Source of the DNA: Streptomyces coacervatus
Lineage (GTDB): Bacteria > Actinomycetota > Actinomycetes > Streptomycetales > Streptomycetaceae
Assembly (NCBI RefSeq): GCF_029223485.1
Contig: NZ_JARHTP010000028.1
Coordinates: 51,906 to 115,905 of the forward strand
Reading direction: 5' to 3'
Length of the DNA stretch: 64,000 bases
Below the pieces are notes generated by a model. It searched no databases, was not told the origin of the DNA, and saw only the letters and a program-made list of their open reading frames with translations. Positions 1-9,292 of this stretch are shown here, piece after piece. How positions within the stretch are numbered: the first letter of the stretch is position 1; every line of letters starts with the position of its first letter. Position numbers and translations under genes: made by a program.

Positions 1-47
1 AGCCCCGGCAGGGGAGCCCGGGCCTCAGGAGATCTTGCGATCCGTCG

Positions 48-815
48 TCAGACGTTCACGCCGTGCGCGCGCAGGTAGGCGACCGGGTCGATGTCGGAGC
101 CGTACTCGGGGGTCGTACGGGCCTCGAAGTGCAGATGCGGTCCGGTGGTGTTGCCGGTCGCGCCGGAGAGGCCTATCTGCTGGCCCGGGGTCACCGTCTG
201 GCCCACCGAGACACCGATGGACGACAGATGGCCGTACTGGGTGTACGTGCCGTCGTGCATCCTGATCACGATCTGGTTGCCGTAGGCGCCGCCCCAGCCG
301 GTCTCGACGACGGTGCCGGAGCCGACCGCGTGGACGGTCGTGCCGCTCGCGGCGTGGAAGTCGATGCCGGTGTGGCTGCCGGAGGACCACAGGCTGCTGC
401 TGGCCTGGTAGCCGGTCGAGACGTACGAGTTGGCTATCGGCGCGACGAACGTGTTGAGGCGCTTGCGCTCGGCCTCACGGGCGGCGCGCTCCTTCGCCTC
501 GCGCTCCGCCTTGGCCTTCGCGGCGGCCTTCTCGCGTGCCGCCTCCGCGGCCGCCTTCTTGAGCGCGGCCTCCTCGGCTGCCTGCTTCTGGGCGTCGGCC
601 TGGGCGTCGATCTTGTCGGCGATCGTGTCGCCGATGCTGATGACGGGGGTGAGGCCGGTCTGCTCGGCGGAGGAGGTGTCGGCGGCGAGCGCGGGGGCTG
701 CCAGGCTGCCGACGACGCCGGTGGTGGCGAGGGCCGCGATCCCGGCGGCGCGGGTGGTGGTGCGGTGCATCCGCGTGGGACGACGGTGCTTCCCGGTGGC
801 GCGCGTGAACGCCAT
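48..815 (-). CDS. Secreted M23-family peptidase (LytM-like cell-wall hydrolase)
   Basis: This 255-aa exported protein probably cleaves peptidoglycan cross-bridges in the wall. The N-terminus has basic residues, a hydrophobic stretch and an Ala-x-Ala-type cleavage region near residues 38-44. An Ala/Lys/Glu-rich coiled-coil segment follows at about 75-120, and the C-terminal M23 (lysostaphin/LytM) domain covers about 140-245. Zinc-ligand motifs are visible: H-T-G-I-D-F (HxxxD) near residue 149 and the H-L-H-F motif near 228. The gene has a long leader matching a c-di-AMP riboswitch, as is common for wall hydrolases in actinobacteria, so expression is probably tied to c-di-AMP level. The start is supported by AAGGAAAGGA upstream of the ATG. 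The family call is firm; the substrate bond is inferred. Confidence 0.9.
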   Translation of the reverse strand: MAFTRATGKHRRPTRMHRTTTRAAGIAALATTGVVGSLAAPALAADTSSAEQTGLTPVISIGDTIADKIDAQADAQKQAAEEAALKKAAAEAAREKAAAKAKAEREAKERAAREAERKRLNTFVAPIANSYVSTGYQASSSLWSSGSHTGIDFHAASGTTVHAVGSGTVVETGWGGAYGNQIVIRMHDGTYTQYGHLSSIGVSVGQTVTPGQQIGLSGATGNTTGPHLHFEARTTPEYGSDIDPVAYLRAHGVNV

Positions 816-834
816 GTAGTGGCTGGTCCTTTCC

Positions 835-1000
835 TTCCTTCTCGCCTACCGGGTTAGCTGACGGGTTCGGAGCAGGAAGGTCTCCTACGGACCCCCTCGC
901 TGCACGCGCGGGCGTCCGATTCACCCCAGGGACTGCGATGGGTCCCCGGCTCCCCTGGCTCGCGCCGTACGGGGACTCGGCGATGGCTGTCCGGTGCCGC
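835..1000 (-). promoter_or_regulatory. c-di-AMP (ydaO/yuaA-type) riboswitch
   Basis: Read on the minus strand, the leader of the M23 gene contains the conserved ydaO blocks in order. These are a GGGGACCCA-like block, GGGGTGAATC, then AGGAGACCTTCCTGCTCCGAACCCG, of which the key part is CCGAACCCGTCAGCTAACCC, and finally GGTAGGC just before the ribosome site. The spacing to the start codon (about 20 nt from the last block) suits control of transcription elongation or translation. Boundaries are approximate because I could not fold the RNA. Confidence 0.85.
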
Positions 1001-1133
1001 GGGTGCGGCGCGGTGCCTGACGGACAGCCCGGACGACGCTAAACGGGGCAAGTTTCAATCCCCAAACGGATCACGCCTTTTGTAGCGCATGCCACAGGGC
1101 AGACAGGCAACCTCTCCCCAATTCGGACATTGA

Positions 1134-1167
1134 GGGGCCCTGGTGACTCATCAGTCACCAGGGCCCC
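1134..1167 (-). terminator. Terminator of the M16 peptidase operon
   Basis: A perfect inverted repeat has 15-bp arms (GGGGCCCTGGTGACT and its complement) and a 4-nt loop. It lies 28 bp downstream of the stop codon of the leftward M16 operon. There is no T-run, which is usual for Streptomyces terminators. It also separates the operon from the riboswitch promoter region. Confidence 0.85.
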
Positions 1168-1194
1168 CACACGCGCGTGCCGCTGACCGAGCCT

Positions 1195-2583
1195 CTACTC
1201 GGCTGCCACGACGCTGACTTCGCCGATCCCGAGGGCCTCGACGGGCTCCTTGATCTCGGCCGCGTCACCGACCAGGACCGTCACCAGGCGGTCCACCGGG
1301 AAGGCGCTCACGGCCGCCGCGGTGGCCTCCACGGTGCCGGTCGCGGAGAGCTGCTGGTACAGCGTCCCCTGGTAGTCGTCCGGCAGATGCTGCTCGACCT
1401 GGTCGGCCAGCGTGCTCGCCACGGCCGCCGCGGTCTCGTACTTGAGCGGTGCCACGCCTACGAGGTTCTGTACGGCGACGTCGCGCTCGGCGTCGGTGAG
1501 GCCGCCCTCGGCGAGGGTCCGCAGGACCGTCCACAGGTCCTGCAGCGCCGGGCCGGTGTTCGGGGTGTCGACGGAACCGCTGATGGCGAGCATCGCGGCG
1601 CCGGAGCCGTCCGGGGCGGACCTGAGGACCTGGCCGAACGCACGCACACCGTAGGTGTAGCCCTTTTCCTCGCGCAGGACGCGGTCCAGGCGGGAGGTGA
1701 GGGTGCCGCCCAGGCAGTAGGTGCCGAGCACCTGCGCCGGCCACACGCGGTCGTGCCGGTCGGCGCCGACGCGGCCGATGAGCAGCTGCGTCTGCACGGC
1801 TCCGGGGCGGTCCACGATGATCACGCGCCCGGTGTCGTCGGCGGTCACCGGCGGCACGGGGCGGGACTCGGCCGAGGAACCCGTCCAAGCGCCCAGGGTG
1901 TCGCCGAGCAGTGCGTCCAGGTCGATGCCGGTGAGGTCGCCGACGACGACGGCGGTGGCCGTGGCGGGCCGGACATGGCGGTCGTAGAAGGCGCGCACGG
2001 CCGCCGCGTCGATCTTCTCGACCGTCTCCTCGGTGCCCTGGCGCGGCCGCGACATGCGCGAGGTCGCCGGGAACAGCTCCTTGGAGAGCTCCTTGGCGGC
2101 CCGGCGCGAGGGGTTGGCCAGCTCGTGCGGGATCTCGTCGAGACGGTTGCGGACCAGGCGCTCGACCTCGCTGTCGGCGAAAGCGGGCGCCCTGAGGGCG
2201 TCGGCGAGCAGGCCGAGCGCCTTGGCCAGGCGGGAGGCCGGGACCTCCAGGCTCAGGCGTACACCCGGGTGGTCGGCGTGCGAGTCGAGGGTGGCGCCGC
2301 TGCGCTCCAGCTCGGCGGCGAACTCCTCGGCGGAGTGCTTGTCGGTGCCCTCCGAGAAGGCCCGCGCCATGATCGTGGCAACGCCTTCGAAGCCGGCCGG
2401 CTCGGCCTCCAGGGGCGCGTCCAGGAGCACCTCGACGGCGACGACCTGCTGGCCGGGGCGGTGGCAGCGCAGCACGGTCAGGCCGTTGTCGAGCGCGCCT
2501 CGCTCCGGCGCCGGGAAGGCCCAGGGCCTGGCCTCGCCCGCCCGGGGCTGCGGGTGGAACTGCATCGTGGCGAGCTCGCTCAC
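1195..2583 (-). CDS. M16-family peptidase-like protein without the zinc motif
   Basis: This 462-aa protein has the two-lobed pitrilysin/M16 fold (N-terminal M16 about residues 30-170, M16_C about 180-360). The HxxEH zinc site that should lie around residues 60-75 is absent; the equivalent helix reads F-E-G-V-A-T-I-M-A-R-A-F. In paired bacterial M16 proteases and mitochondrial processing peptidase, one subunit carries the zinc site and the other is a substrate-binding partner, and this fits the second role. The gene overlaps its upstream partner by 4 bp, so the two are probably co-translated as a heterodimer. The pairing is inferred from the gene order. Confidence 0.85.
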   Translation of the reverse strand: MSELATMQFHPQPRAGEARPWAFPAPERGALDNGLTVLRCHRPGQQVVAVEVLLDAPLEAEPAGFEGVATIMARAFSEGTDKHSAEEFAAELERSGATLDSHADHPGVRLSLEVPASRLAKALGLLADALRAPAFADSEVERLVRNRLDEIPHELANPSRRAAKELSKELFPATSRMSRPRQGTEETVEKIDAAAVRAFYDRHVRPATATAVVVGDLTGIDLDALLGDTLGAWTGSSAESRPVPPVTADDTGRVIIVDRPGAVQTQLLIGRVGADRHDRVWPAQVLGTYCLGGTLTSRLDRVLREEKGYTYGVRAFGQVLRSAPDGSGAAMLAISGSVDTPNTGPALQDLWTVLRTLAEGGLTDAERDVAVQNLVGVAPLKYETAAAVASTLADQVEQHLPDDYQGTLYQQLSATGTVEATAAAVSAFPVDRLVTVLVGDAAEIKEPVEALGIGEVSVVAAE

Positions 2584-3983
2584 TTGGCCGCCTCCTCGTT
2601 CTGGTCGGTGACTTCCACCGTGGCTTCGGACTCGGGGTCTTCGGGGAAGTCCTCGTCCTGGGTGTGCTCCGCGGACTCGGCGGAGAGCGGCTCGTAGACG
2701 AGCACCGCGCGGTTGTCGGGCCGCAGGCGGGCCTTGGCAACCTCCTGGACCTCCTTGGCCGTCACCTCCAGGACCCGCTGGACGGCGGTGAGGGCGAGCT
2801 GCGGGTCACCGAACAGGACGGCGAACCGGCACAGTTCGTCGGCGCGGCCCGCGACCGTGCCCAGCCGGTCCAGCCACTCGCGCTCCAACTGGGCCTGGGC
2901 GCGCTCCATTTCCTCGGCCGTGGGGCCCTGTTCGGCGAACCGGGCGAGCTCCTCGTCGATGGCGGTCTCGATGACCGGCACCTCGACGTCACCGGAGGTC
3001 TTCACGTCCAGCCAGCCCAGGGAGGGCGCTCCGGCCAGCCGCAGCAGGCCGAATCCGGCCGCGACGGCCGTACGGTCGCGCCGTACAAGGCGGTTGTAGA
3101 GGCGGGAGGACTCACCGCCGCCGAGGACGGTGAGCGCCAGGTCGGCGGCGTCCGCCTCGCGCGTGCCGTCGTGCGGCAGCCGGTAGGCCGCCATCAGGGC
3201 GCGCGCCGGCACTTCCTCCTCGATGACCTCGCGCAGCTGCTCACCGATGATCTCGGGCAGCGAGCCGTCGCGGGGCGCCGGCTTCCCGTCGTGCGCGGCG
3301 ATGGACCCGAAGTACTTCTCGATCCAGGCGAGCGTCTGCTCCGGGTCGATGTCGCCGACGACCGAGAGGACGGCGTTGCCCGGCGCGTAGTACGTGCGGA
3401 AGAACGCGCGCGCGTCCTCCAGGGTCGCCGCGTCCAGGTCGGCCATCGAGCCGATCGGGGTGTGGTGGTAGGGGTGGCCCTCCGGGTAGGCGAGGGCGGT
3501 CAGCCGCTCGAACGCCGTGCCGTACGGCACGTTGTCGTAACGCTGCCTGCGCTCGTTCTTGACGACGTCCCGCTGGTTCTCCATGGACTCGTCGTCGAGG
3601 GCGGCGAGCAGGGAGCCCATCCGGTCGGCTTCCAGCCAGAGGGCGAGCTCCAACTGGTGGGCGGGCATGGTCTCGAAGTAGTTGGTGCGCTCGAAGCTGG
3701 TGGTGCCGTTGAGCGAGCCGCCGGCGCCCTGCACCAGCTCGAAGTGCCCGTTGCCCTTGACCTGCCCCGAGCCCTGGAACATCAGGTGCTCGAAAAGGTG
3801 AGCCAGGCCGGTACGGCCCTTGACTTCGTGGCGCGAGCCGACGTCGTACCAGAGGCACACCGCCGCGACGGGGGTCAGGTGGTCCTCGGAGAGCACCACG
3901 CGCAGCCCGTTGGCCAGGCGGTGCTCGGTCGCTGTCAGGCCCCCGGTGCCTGCCTGGTCTGTGGCCGTGTGACCCATGGGCAT
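2580..3983 (-). CDS. M16-family zinc metallopeptidase (active subunit)
   Basis: This protein of about 467 aa carries the inverted zinc motif H-L-F-E-H (His62, Glu65, His66 from the chosen start) and the downstream glutamate in V-V-K-N-E-R near residue 144. It should therefore be the catalytic half of the M16 pair, a processing peptidase of the PqqL/MPP-beta group. I chose the ATG at 3983 because AAGGGA lies 5 nt upstream; an in-frame ATG 6 nt later is also possible. The open frame extends upstream to 4055 but has no ribosome site there. It is the first gene of a two-gene leftward operon. Confidence 0.9.
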   Translation of the reverse strand: MPMGHTATDQAGTGGLTATEHRLANGLRVVLSEDHLTPVAAVCLWYDVGSRHEVKGRTGLAHLFEHLMFQGSGQVKGNGHFELVQGAGGSLNGTTSFERTNYFETMPAHQLELALWLEADRMGSLLAALDDESMENQRDVVKNERRQRYDNVPYGTAFERLTALAYPEGHPYHHTPIGSMADLDAATLEDARAFFRTYYAPGNAVLSVVGDIDPEQTLAWIEKYFGSIAAHDGKPAPRDGSLPEIIGEQLREVIEEEVPARALMAAYRLPHDGTREADAADLALTVLGGGESSRLYNRLVRRDRTAVAAGFGLLRLAGAPSLGWLDVKTSGDVEVPVIETAIDEELARFAEQGPTAEEMERAQAQLEREWLDRLGTVAGRADELCRFAVLFGDPQLALTAVQRVLEVTAKEVQEVAKARLRPDNRAVLVYEPLSAESAEHTQDEDFPEDPESEATVEVTDQNEEAAK

Positions 3984-4229
3984 GTACGTCCCTTCGCCTC
4001 GCGGATGCGGTGGTTCAAGCCGCGGTTTTCCTGCCGGTCCTGCCACTGTATGCAAGCGTGCAGATCGTCGGCGAAGTTCCCGGGCGACGTACGCCCACAG
4101 CGGATCGCGTAGCCTGCGTCCACGCCTGGCGGGAGGGCCGATGTCAGGTCCTCGTCCGCGTTGTCAGTGCCACGGTCCACAATGGTCCGCGTCAGATATC
4201 GTTCACGCTTGAGCAAGGAGCCGGCAGCG

Positions 4230-6686
4230 ATGGCCCGCCGCAGCACGAAGACCCCGCCGCCCGACGACTCGTACGAGGAGAAGATCCTCGACATCGACGT
4301 CGTCGACGAGATGCAGGGCTCCTTCCTCGAGTACGCGTACTCGGTCATCTACTCCCGAGCCCTGCCCGATGCCCGCGACGGCCTCAAGCCGGTGCACCGG
4401 CGCATCGTCTACCAGATGAACGAGATGGGGCTGCGCCCCGACCGCGGCTATGTGAAGTGCGCGCGCGTGGTCGGCGAGGTCATGGGCAAGCTGCACCCGC
4501 ACGGTGACGCGTCGATCTACGACGCCCTGGTGCGCATGGCCCAGCCGTTCTCCATGCGCGTGCCGCTGGTCGACGGGCACGGCAACTTCGGCTCGTTGGG
4601 CAACGACGACCCGCCCGCCGCCATGCGGTACACCGAGTGCCGCCAGGCCCAGGCGACGAGCCTGATGACGGAGTCGATCGACGAGGACACGGTCGACTTC
4701 GCGCCCAACTACGACGGCCAGGAGCAGGAGCCGGTGGCGCTGCCCGCCGCCTTCCCGAACCTGCTGGTGAACGGCTCGTCGGGCATCGCGGTCGGCATGG
4801 CGACGAACATGCCGCCGCACAACCTCGCCGAGGTCATCTCGGCCGCCCGGCACCTGATCCGCTTCCCGGGCGCGGACCTCGACACCCTGATGAAGCACGT
4901 CCCCGGCCCCGACCTGCCGACCGGCGGCCGCATCGTCGGCCTCTCCGGCATCCGGGACGCGTACGAGACGGGCCGTGGCACGTTCAAGATCCGCGCCACG
5001 GTCGAGATCGAGACCGTCACCGCCCGCCGCAAGGGCCTGGTCATCACCGAACTGCCCTTCGCGGTCGGCCCGGAGAAGGTGATCGCCAAGATCAAGGACC
5101 TGGTCGGTTCGAAGAAGATCCAGGGCATCGCCGACGTCAAGGACCTCACCGACCGCGCGCACGGCCTGCGCCTGGTCATCGAGATCAAGAACGGCTTCGT
5201 GCCGGAGGCCGTCCTGGAGCAGCTGTACAAGCTGACGCCGCTGGAGGAGTCCTTCGGCATCAACAACGTCGCGCTGGTGGACGGCCAGCCGCTCACGCTG
5301 GGCCTCAAGGAGCTCCTGGAGGTCTACCTCGACCACCGCTTCGAGGTCGTGCGGCGCCGCAGCGAGTTCCGCCGCACCAAGCGCCGCGACCGTCTGCACC
5401 TGGTGGAGGGCCTGCTCACCGCGCTCGTCGACATCGACGAGGTCATCCGTCTGATCCGCTCCAGCGAGAACAGCGCGCAGGCCAAGGAGCGCCTGATGGA
5501 GCGCTTCTCCCTGTCGGAGATCCAGACCCAGTACATCCTGGACACACCGCTGCGCCGGCTGACCAAGTTCGACCGCATCGAGCTGGAGTCGGAGAAGGAC
5601 AGGCTCAACGCCGAGATCGCGGAGCTGACCCGGATCCTCGAATCGGACGCGGAGCTGCGCAAGCTGGTCTCCTCCGAACTGGCCGCGGTGGCCAAGAAGT
5701 TCGGCACCGAGCGGCGTACGGTCCTGCTGGAGGCGTCCGGCGCCCCGGCTGCCGCCGTGCCGCTGCAGGTCGCGGACGACCCGTGCCGGATCCTGCTCTC
5801 CTCCACGGGCCTGCTGGCCCGTACGTCGAACGGCGAGCCCTTCCTGGAGGACGCCGACGCCCGGCGCACCAAGCACGACGTGATCGTGTCCGCGGTCCCG
5901 GCGACTGCACGCGGCGAGATCGGCGCGGTGACCTCCTTGGGCCGTCTGCTGCGGATCAACGTCGTCGACCTGCCGCAGCTGCCGGACACGGCGTCGGCGC
6001 CGAACCTCGCCGGCGGGGCACCCCTGTCGGAGTTCCTCTCCCTGGAGGACGGCGAGACGGTCATCTGCCTGATCACGCTCGACGAGTCCTCCCCCGGCCT
6101 CGCCCTCGGCACCGAACAGGGCGTCGTGAAGCGTGTCGTCCCCGACTACCCGTCCAACAAGGAGGAGTTGGAGGTCATCACGCTCAAGGACGGCGACCGG
6201 ATCGTCGGCGCCATCGAGCTGCGCACCGGCGAGGAGGACCTGGTCTTCATCACGGACGACGCGCAACTGCTGCGCTATCAGGCCTCACAGGTCCGTCCCC
6301 AGGGCCGCCCGGCGGGCGGTATGGCGGGCATCAAGCTCACCGAGGGCGCGAAGGTCATCTCCTTCACGGCCGTGGACCCGGCCGTGGATGCAGTCGTGTT
6401 CACGGTCGCGGGCTCGCGCGGCACACTCGACGACTCGGTCCAGACGACGGCCAAGCTGACCCCGTTCGACCAGTATCCGCGCAAGGGCCGCGCCACCGGC
6501 GGCGTCCGCTGCCAGCGGTTCCTGAAGGGCGAGGACTGCCTGTCCTTGGCCTGGGCGGGCGCCGTCCCGGCCAAGGCGGCGCAGAAGAACGGCACTCCGG
6601 CCGACCTCCCCGAGATGGATCCGCGCCGCGACGGCTCGGGCGTGTCCCTGGGGAAGACGGTGGCGGTGGTGGCGGGACCCGTCTAG
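4230..6686 (+). CDS. parC: Type IIA topoisomerase subunit A (topoisomerase IV, ParC-like)
   Basis: This 818-aa protein has the GyrA/ParC layout: winged-helix breakage-reunion domain, tower, coiled-coil C-gate and C-terminal beta-pinwheel. The catalytic tyrosine is in R-Y-T-E, Tyr134. The canonical GyrA-box (QRRGGKG) is replaced by Q-Y-P-R-K-G-R-A-T-G-G, which favours a decatenating topoisomerase IV role over supercoiling. The start is the ATG at 4230, with AAGGAG 9 nt upstream; the longer frame from 4161 lacks homology at its beginning. The ParE-like partner lies about 18 kb away on the other strand. In Streptomyces this pair is the second type IIA enzyme, used in chromosome partitioning. Confidence 0.9.
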   Translation: MARRSTKTPPPDDSYEEKILDIDVVDEMQGSFLEYAYSVIYSRALPDARDGLKPVHRRIVYQMNEMGLRPDRGYVKCARVVGEVMGKLHPHGDASIYDALVRMAQPFSMRVPLVDGHGNFGSLGNDDPPAAMRYTECRQAQATSLMTESIDEDTVDFAPNYDGQEQEPVALPAAFPNLLVNGSSGIAVGMATNMPPHNLAEVISAARHLIRFPGADLDTLMKHVPGPDLPTGGRIVGLSGIRDAYETGRGTFKIRATVEIETVTARRKGLVITELPFAVGPEKVIAKIKDLVGSKKIQGIADVKDLTDRAHGLRLVIEIKNGFVPEAVLEQLYKLTPLEESFGINNVALVDGQPLTLGLKELLEVYLDHRFEVVRRRSEFRRTKRRDRLHLVEGLLTALVDIDEVIRLIRSSENSAQAKERLMERFSLSEIQTQYILDTPLRRLTKFDRIELESEKDRLNAEIAELTRILESDAELRKLVSSELAAVAKKFGTERRTVLLEASGAPAAAVPLQVADDPCRILLSSTGLLARTSNGEPFLEDADARRTKHDVIVSAVPATARGEIGAVTSLGRLLRINVVDLPQLPDTASAPNLAGGAPLSEFLSLEDGETVICLITLDESSPGLALGTEQGVVKRVVPDYPSNKEELEVITLKDGDRIVGAIELRTGEEDLVFITDDAQLLRYQASQVRPQGRPAGGMAGIKLTEGAKVISFTAVDPAVDAVVFTVAGSRGTLDDSVQTTAKLTPFDQYPRKGRATGGVRCQRFLKGEDCLSLAWAGAVPAKAAQKNGTPADLPEMDPRRDGSGVSLGKTVAVVAGPV

Positions 6687-7747
6687 GCCGACGGCTCCAC
6701 GAGGTCCGTCTCCGGATCCTGTACGTAGCGCAGGACGCCCCACATACCGTGCTCGTCGGCGGTGTGCGGGGCGCCGCTCCTGCTCGCCTCGAGTTCCTTG
6801 CCGAGGGCGGGCGCGTCGATGCCGGAGCCGATGAGGACGACCTGCGTCACTCGCGCGTCGTCCGGCGCCCAGGGCTCCGGGTAGAACCGGAGGAAGCGCC
6901 CCACCGCGTGTACGGCGTAACGGTTCCGGATGTCGTGCGCCCCGAAGTCGACGTACCCCTTGATCCGGTACAGCCCCTCGGGCCGGCTGTCGAGGAACTC
7001 CATCAACCGGCGCGGGTCCATGGGCACTTCGGAGGTGAAGGACAGGCTGTCGTACGCCGCGTGCAGGTGATCGGCGTGGCCCTGCTCGCCGTGCTCGTGC
7101 AGGTCGTCGAAGGACAGCTGCCCGATGCGCTCCTCGCTCGGCCTGCAGTCGAAGAGGAACTCGGGATCGATGCGGCCGTAGGAGGCAGGGACGACGGCGG
7201 CACGGTCGACGAGGGAACGGACGAGCCCGAGGACGCGCTCGGCGTCCGGCGCCCGGTCGAGCTTGTTGACGACGACGAGGTCGGCGAGGGCGAGATGCCG
7301 GTCGACCTCGGGATGCTTCACACGTGTGCCGTCGAACTCAGCGGCGTCGACGACCTCGACGAGGCCGCCGTACACGATCCCCGGCTGCTCACTGGCGAGC
7401 ACCATGCGCACGAGTTCCTGCGGTTCGGCGAGGCCGCTGGCTTCGATCACGATGACGTCGATGCCGGCGGAGGGCCGGGCGAGCCGTTCGAGATAGAGGT
7501 CGAGCTCGCTGACGTCGACGGCACAGCACAGACAGCCGTTCCCGAGCGAGACGGTGGAGTCACCGAGCGCTCCGGCGACGGCCATGGCATCGATCTCGAT
7601 GGCACCGAAGTCATTGACGACGGCGCCGATACGGCTGCCACCGCTGCGATGCAGGAGATGATTGAGGAGGGTGGTCTTGCCGGAGCCCAGGAATCCGGCG
7701 AGTACGACGACCGGGATCTGCCGGATGCTGTGGCTCGGCTGACTCAA
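6683..7747 (-). CDS. CobW/COG0523-family GTP-binding metallochaperone
   Basis: This 354-aa (from the proposed start) P-loop GTPase has G-F-L-G-S-G-K-T-T at about residue 16, the CXCC metal-binding signature in G-N-G-C-L-C-C, a switch region S-G-L-A-E-P, the guanine-binding N-K-L-D motif, and a C-terminal CobW_C domain. A histidine-rich stretch (H-E-H-G-E-Q-G-H-A-D-H-L-H) suggests zinc handling. I start at the TTG at 7747, preceded by AGAGG, because homology begins there; the frame is open to 7894. Its stop codon overlaps that of parC head-on. The exact metal (zinc or cobalt) cannot be decided from sequence. Confidence 0.85.
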   Translation of the reverse strand: MSQPSHSIRQIPVVVLAGFLGSGKTTLLNHLLHRSGGSRIGAVVNDFGAIEIDAMAVAGALGDSTVSLGNGCLCCAVDVSELDLYLERLARPSAGIDVIVIEASGLAEPQELVRMVLASEQPGIVYGGLVEVVDAAEFDGTRVKHPEVDRHLALADLVVVNKLDRAPDAERVLGLVRSLVDRAAVVPASYGRIDPEFLFDCRPSEERIGQLSFDDLHEHGEQGHADHLHAAYDSLSFTSEVPMDPRRLMEFLDSRPEGLYRIKGYVDFGAHDIRNRYAVHAVGRFLRFYPEPWAPDDARVTQVVLIGSGIDAPALGKELEASRSGAPHTADEHGMWGVLRYVQDPETDLVEPSA

Positions 7748-8068
7748 CGTGCGACCTCTCTGACACCGACGCGCGCACCGGATCGCGACCGCGGCGCACA
7801 CCCAAGGATTGAATGCCGGACCAGGATACGAGCCGTAAGAATCACCGCGAAGTGAACGATTGTTAGCAGCAGTTGCGGGGCAGACGTTGGGCAAGGCGCC
7901 GGAGCGTGCGACCCTTGCTTCCCTCCGTGCGCCGCCTCTCCGCCTCCCTGCCGATCAGAGCCGCTCGGCACCCTGGGAGACGGCAAGCGCCGCCCACCGC
8001 TCGCCGGTCCCCATCAGTCGACCCGCACCCCGACGACCGGCGGACGGCCGCCTGACTCGGGGGTTGAC
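7748..8068. other. Intergenic region between divergent cobW-like and DUF6082 genes
   Basis: This 321-bp stretch must hold both divergent promoters. The only motif of note is TGAACGATTGTTAGCA at 7853-7868, a weakly dyadic sequence that distantly recalls a Zur operator. It is too degenerate to call and lies over 100 bp from the cobW-like start. I see no RNA gene or convincing ORF. Confidence 0.4.
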
Positions 8069-8626
8069 ATGGTCACACAGAACTTTGGGCTTCGGGGGCT
8101 GAGGGCCGTAGCCTCGGCCGGCATCGGCCTGGCGGCAGGTGCCGCCGCCACCCTGGCCGCACAGCGACCCGCTCTCCATGCCCTGCGCACACGGATCGAG
8201 CATCTGGAACAAGCCGCCCAGGCCCAGCGCCAGACCAACTTCGCCCACCAGCAGCGCCTGCACTGGGAGCTACTGAGCAAGGCCATGGACGATCCGGACC
8301 TGGCCGAGGTGCTGGACGCCTACAACGGGACCGTTCCGCCCAGGAAGCAGCGCCAGTTCCTCTTCGCCAACGCCCTCTACACCAATGCGTTCTGCTACTA
8401 CCGCATGGGCAACATAACGCGCGATGAGTTCTTCGGCTTCGCCCGAAGCATGCTCCAAATTCCCATATTCCGTGAGTATTGGTACGCAACCCGGCCTCAT
8501 CGGGCAACGCTGATCGGAACTTCCGAAGAAGCCAAACTCGGCCGCATGGTTGACGAGCTTCTGGTCCAGCTGGAGGAAACGGACATCGACGAGTGGTGGG
8601 TGGTCGGGGAGCCGCCGACCGAGTAG
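8069..8626 (+). CDS. DUF6082-family protein
   Basis: This 185-aa protein has a hydrophobic N-terminal segment (about residues 12-32, Gly/Ala-rich, likely one membrane anchor) and a short coiled-coil stretch (about 40-60). The soluble alpha-helical body is rich in aromatic residues (YYRMGNITRDEFFGFAR region, about 110-125). The layout and wording match the Streptomyces family DUF6082, whose function is unknown. The ATG has GGGGG 5 nt upstream. It appears monocistronic. Regulators and small proteins nearby do not give a functional clue. Confidence 0.75.
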   Translation: MVTQNFGLRGLRAVASAGIGLAAGAAATLAAQRPALHALRTRIEHLEQAAQAQRQTNFAHQQRLHWELLSKAMDDPDLAEVLDAYNGTVPPRKQRQFLFANALYTNAFCYYRMGNITRDEFFGFARSMLQIPIFREYWYATRPHRATLIGTSEEAKLGRMVDELLVQLEETDIDEWWVVGEPPTE

Positions 8627-8900
8627 CCGCAGCCGCTTCTCGCCCTCGAGGCGTGAAACGCCGTCCCTGCGAGCCACTCTCCTGAGCGCATCACACGGTT
8701 GGGCGGTAACAAACCAGTAAACCGCTGCGTTTCCCCAGGTGCCAACAAGGTTGACTACTGCGCATCCTGCGGAACAGGGCGATCCCCGCCGAACCGCCAT
8801 CCACGCCGCCCGGTTGTCGAGACCGCGGCCCCACCGGGCCGAATCGCGCCGCGCTGCCCCAGTGCGCACCCACCTCGAGACCAAAAGGAACACCAGAACA

Positions 8901-9140
8901 GTGAGCCAGATCATCCGTCGGATTGGTACACCGCCGAGCGCCCGGGGAAGCGCGACAGGTGCCAATTGCCCCGATATCTTCGAGCTCTCCGACGGAAGGT
9001 TCGCTGTCATCGGCACGGACGTCACGGACGAACTCGACGCCCAGCTCCCTGCCGACGCCTCCAGAGCCGGCTACGAACGCATTGTCGTGGTCACCCGCGA
9101 GACCCTCATTCACGCCAAGGCTGACATCCCCGACGCATAG
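8901..9140 (+). CDS. Small conserved protein, first of a tandem paralogous pair
   Basis: This is a 79-aa soluble protein. I start at the GTG at 8901, with AAGGA 11 nt upstream, because similarity to the next gene begins exactly there and gives the same length. The core motif C-P-D-I-F-E-L-S-D-G is followed by A-V-I-G, and the C-terminus has Y-E-R-I-V-V and R-E-T-L-I. By eye about 51 of 79 positions match the downstream paralogue. I recall similar small proteins in other Streptomyces beside XRE regulators but cannot name the family. The function is unknown. Confidence 0.75.
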   Translation: MSQIIRRIGTPPSARGSATGANCPDIFELSDGRFAVIGTDVTDELDAQLPADASRAGYERIVVVTRETLIHAKADIPDA

Positions 9141-9292
9141 CCCACGGGGTCATTCCCTACGCACCCTCAATCGTTCAGTCAGCCTGTCTTCGTCTGCACT
9201 TCGACGTCCCCGGTGCCCTGCAGCCCTGCACGGCAGGGCACCCCCGGGCGGCAACACCATGAGCTCAAGGTCACTGTCTGAAAGGCGGGACA

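Noticed and set aside
1177..2697. 506-aa plus-strand open frame opposite the M16 gene
   Set aside because: It is a codon-bias shadow: His/Arg/Gly-rich, with no domain, opposite a clearly conserved peptidase.
4203..6266. 687-aa minus-strand open frame opposite parC
   Set aside because: Antisense shadow of a conserved topoisomerase gene, low-complexity Val/Asp/Leu composition and no ribosome site.
7853..7868. Possible Zur box near the CobW-type GTPase gene
   Set aside because: The dyad is imperfect and over 100 bp from the likely start; too weak to claim.
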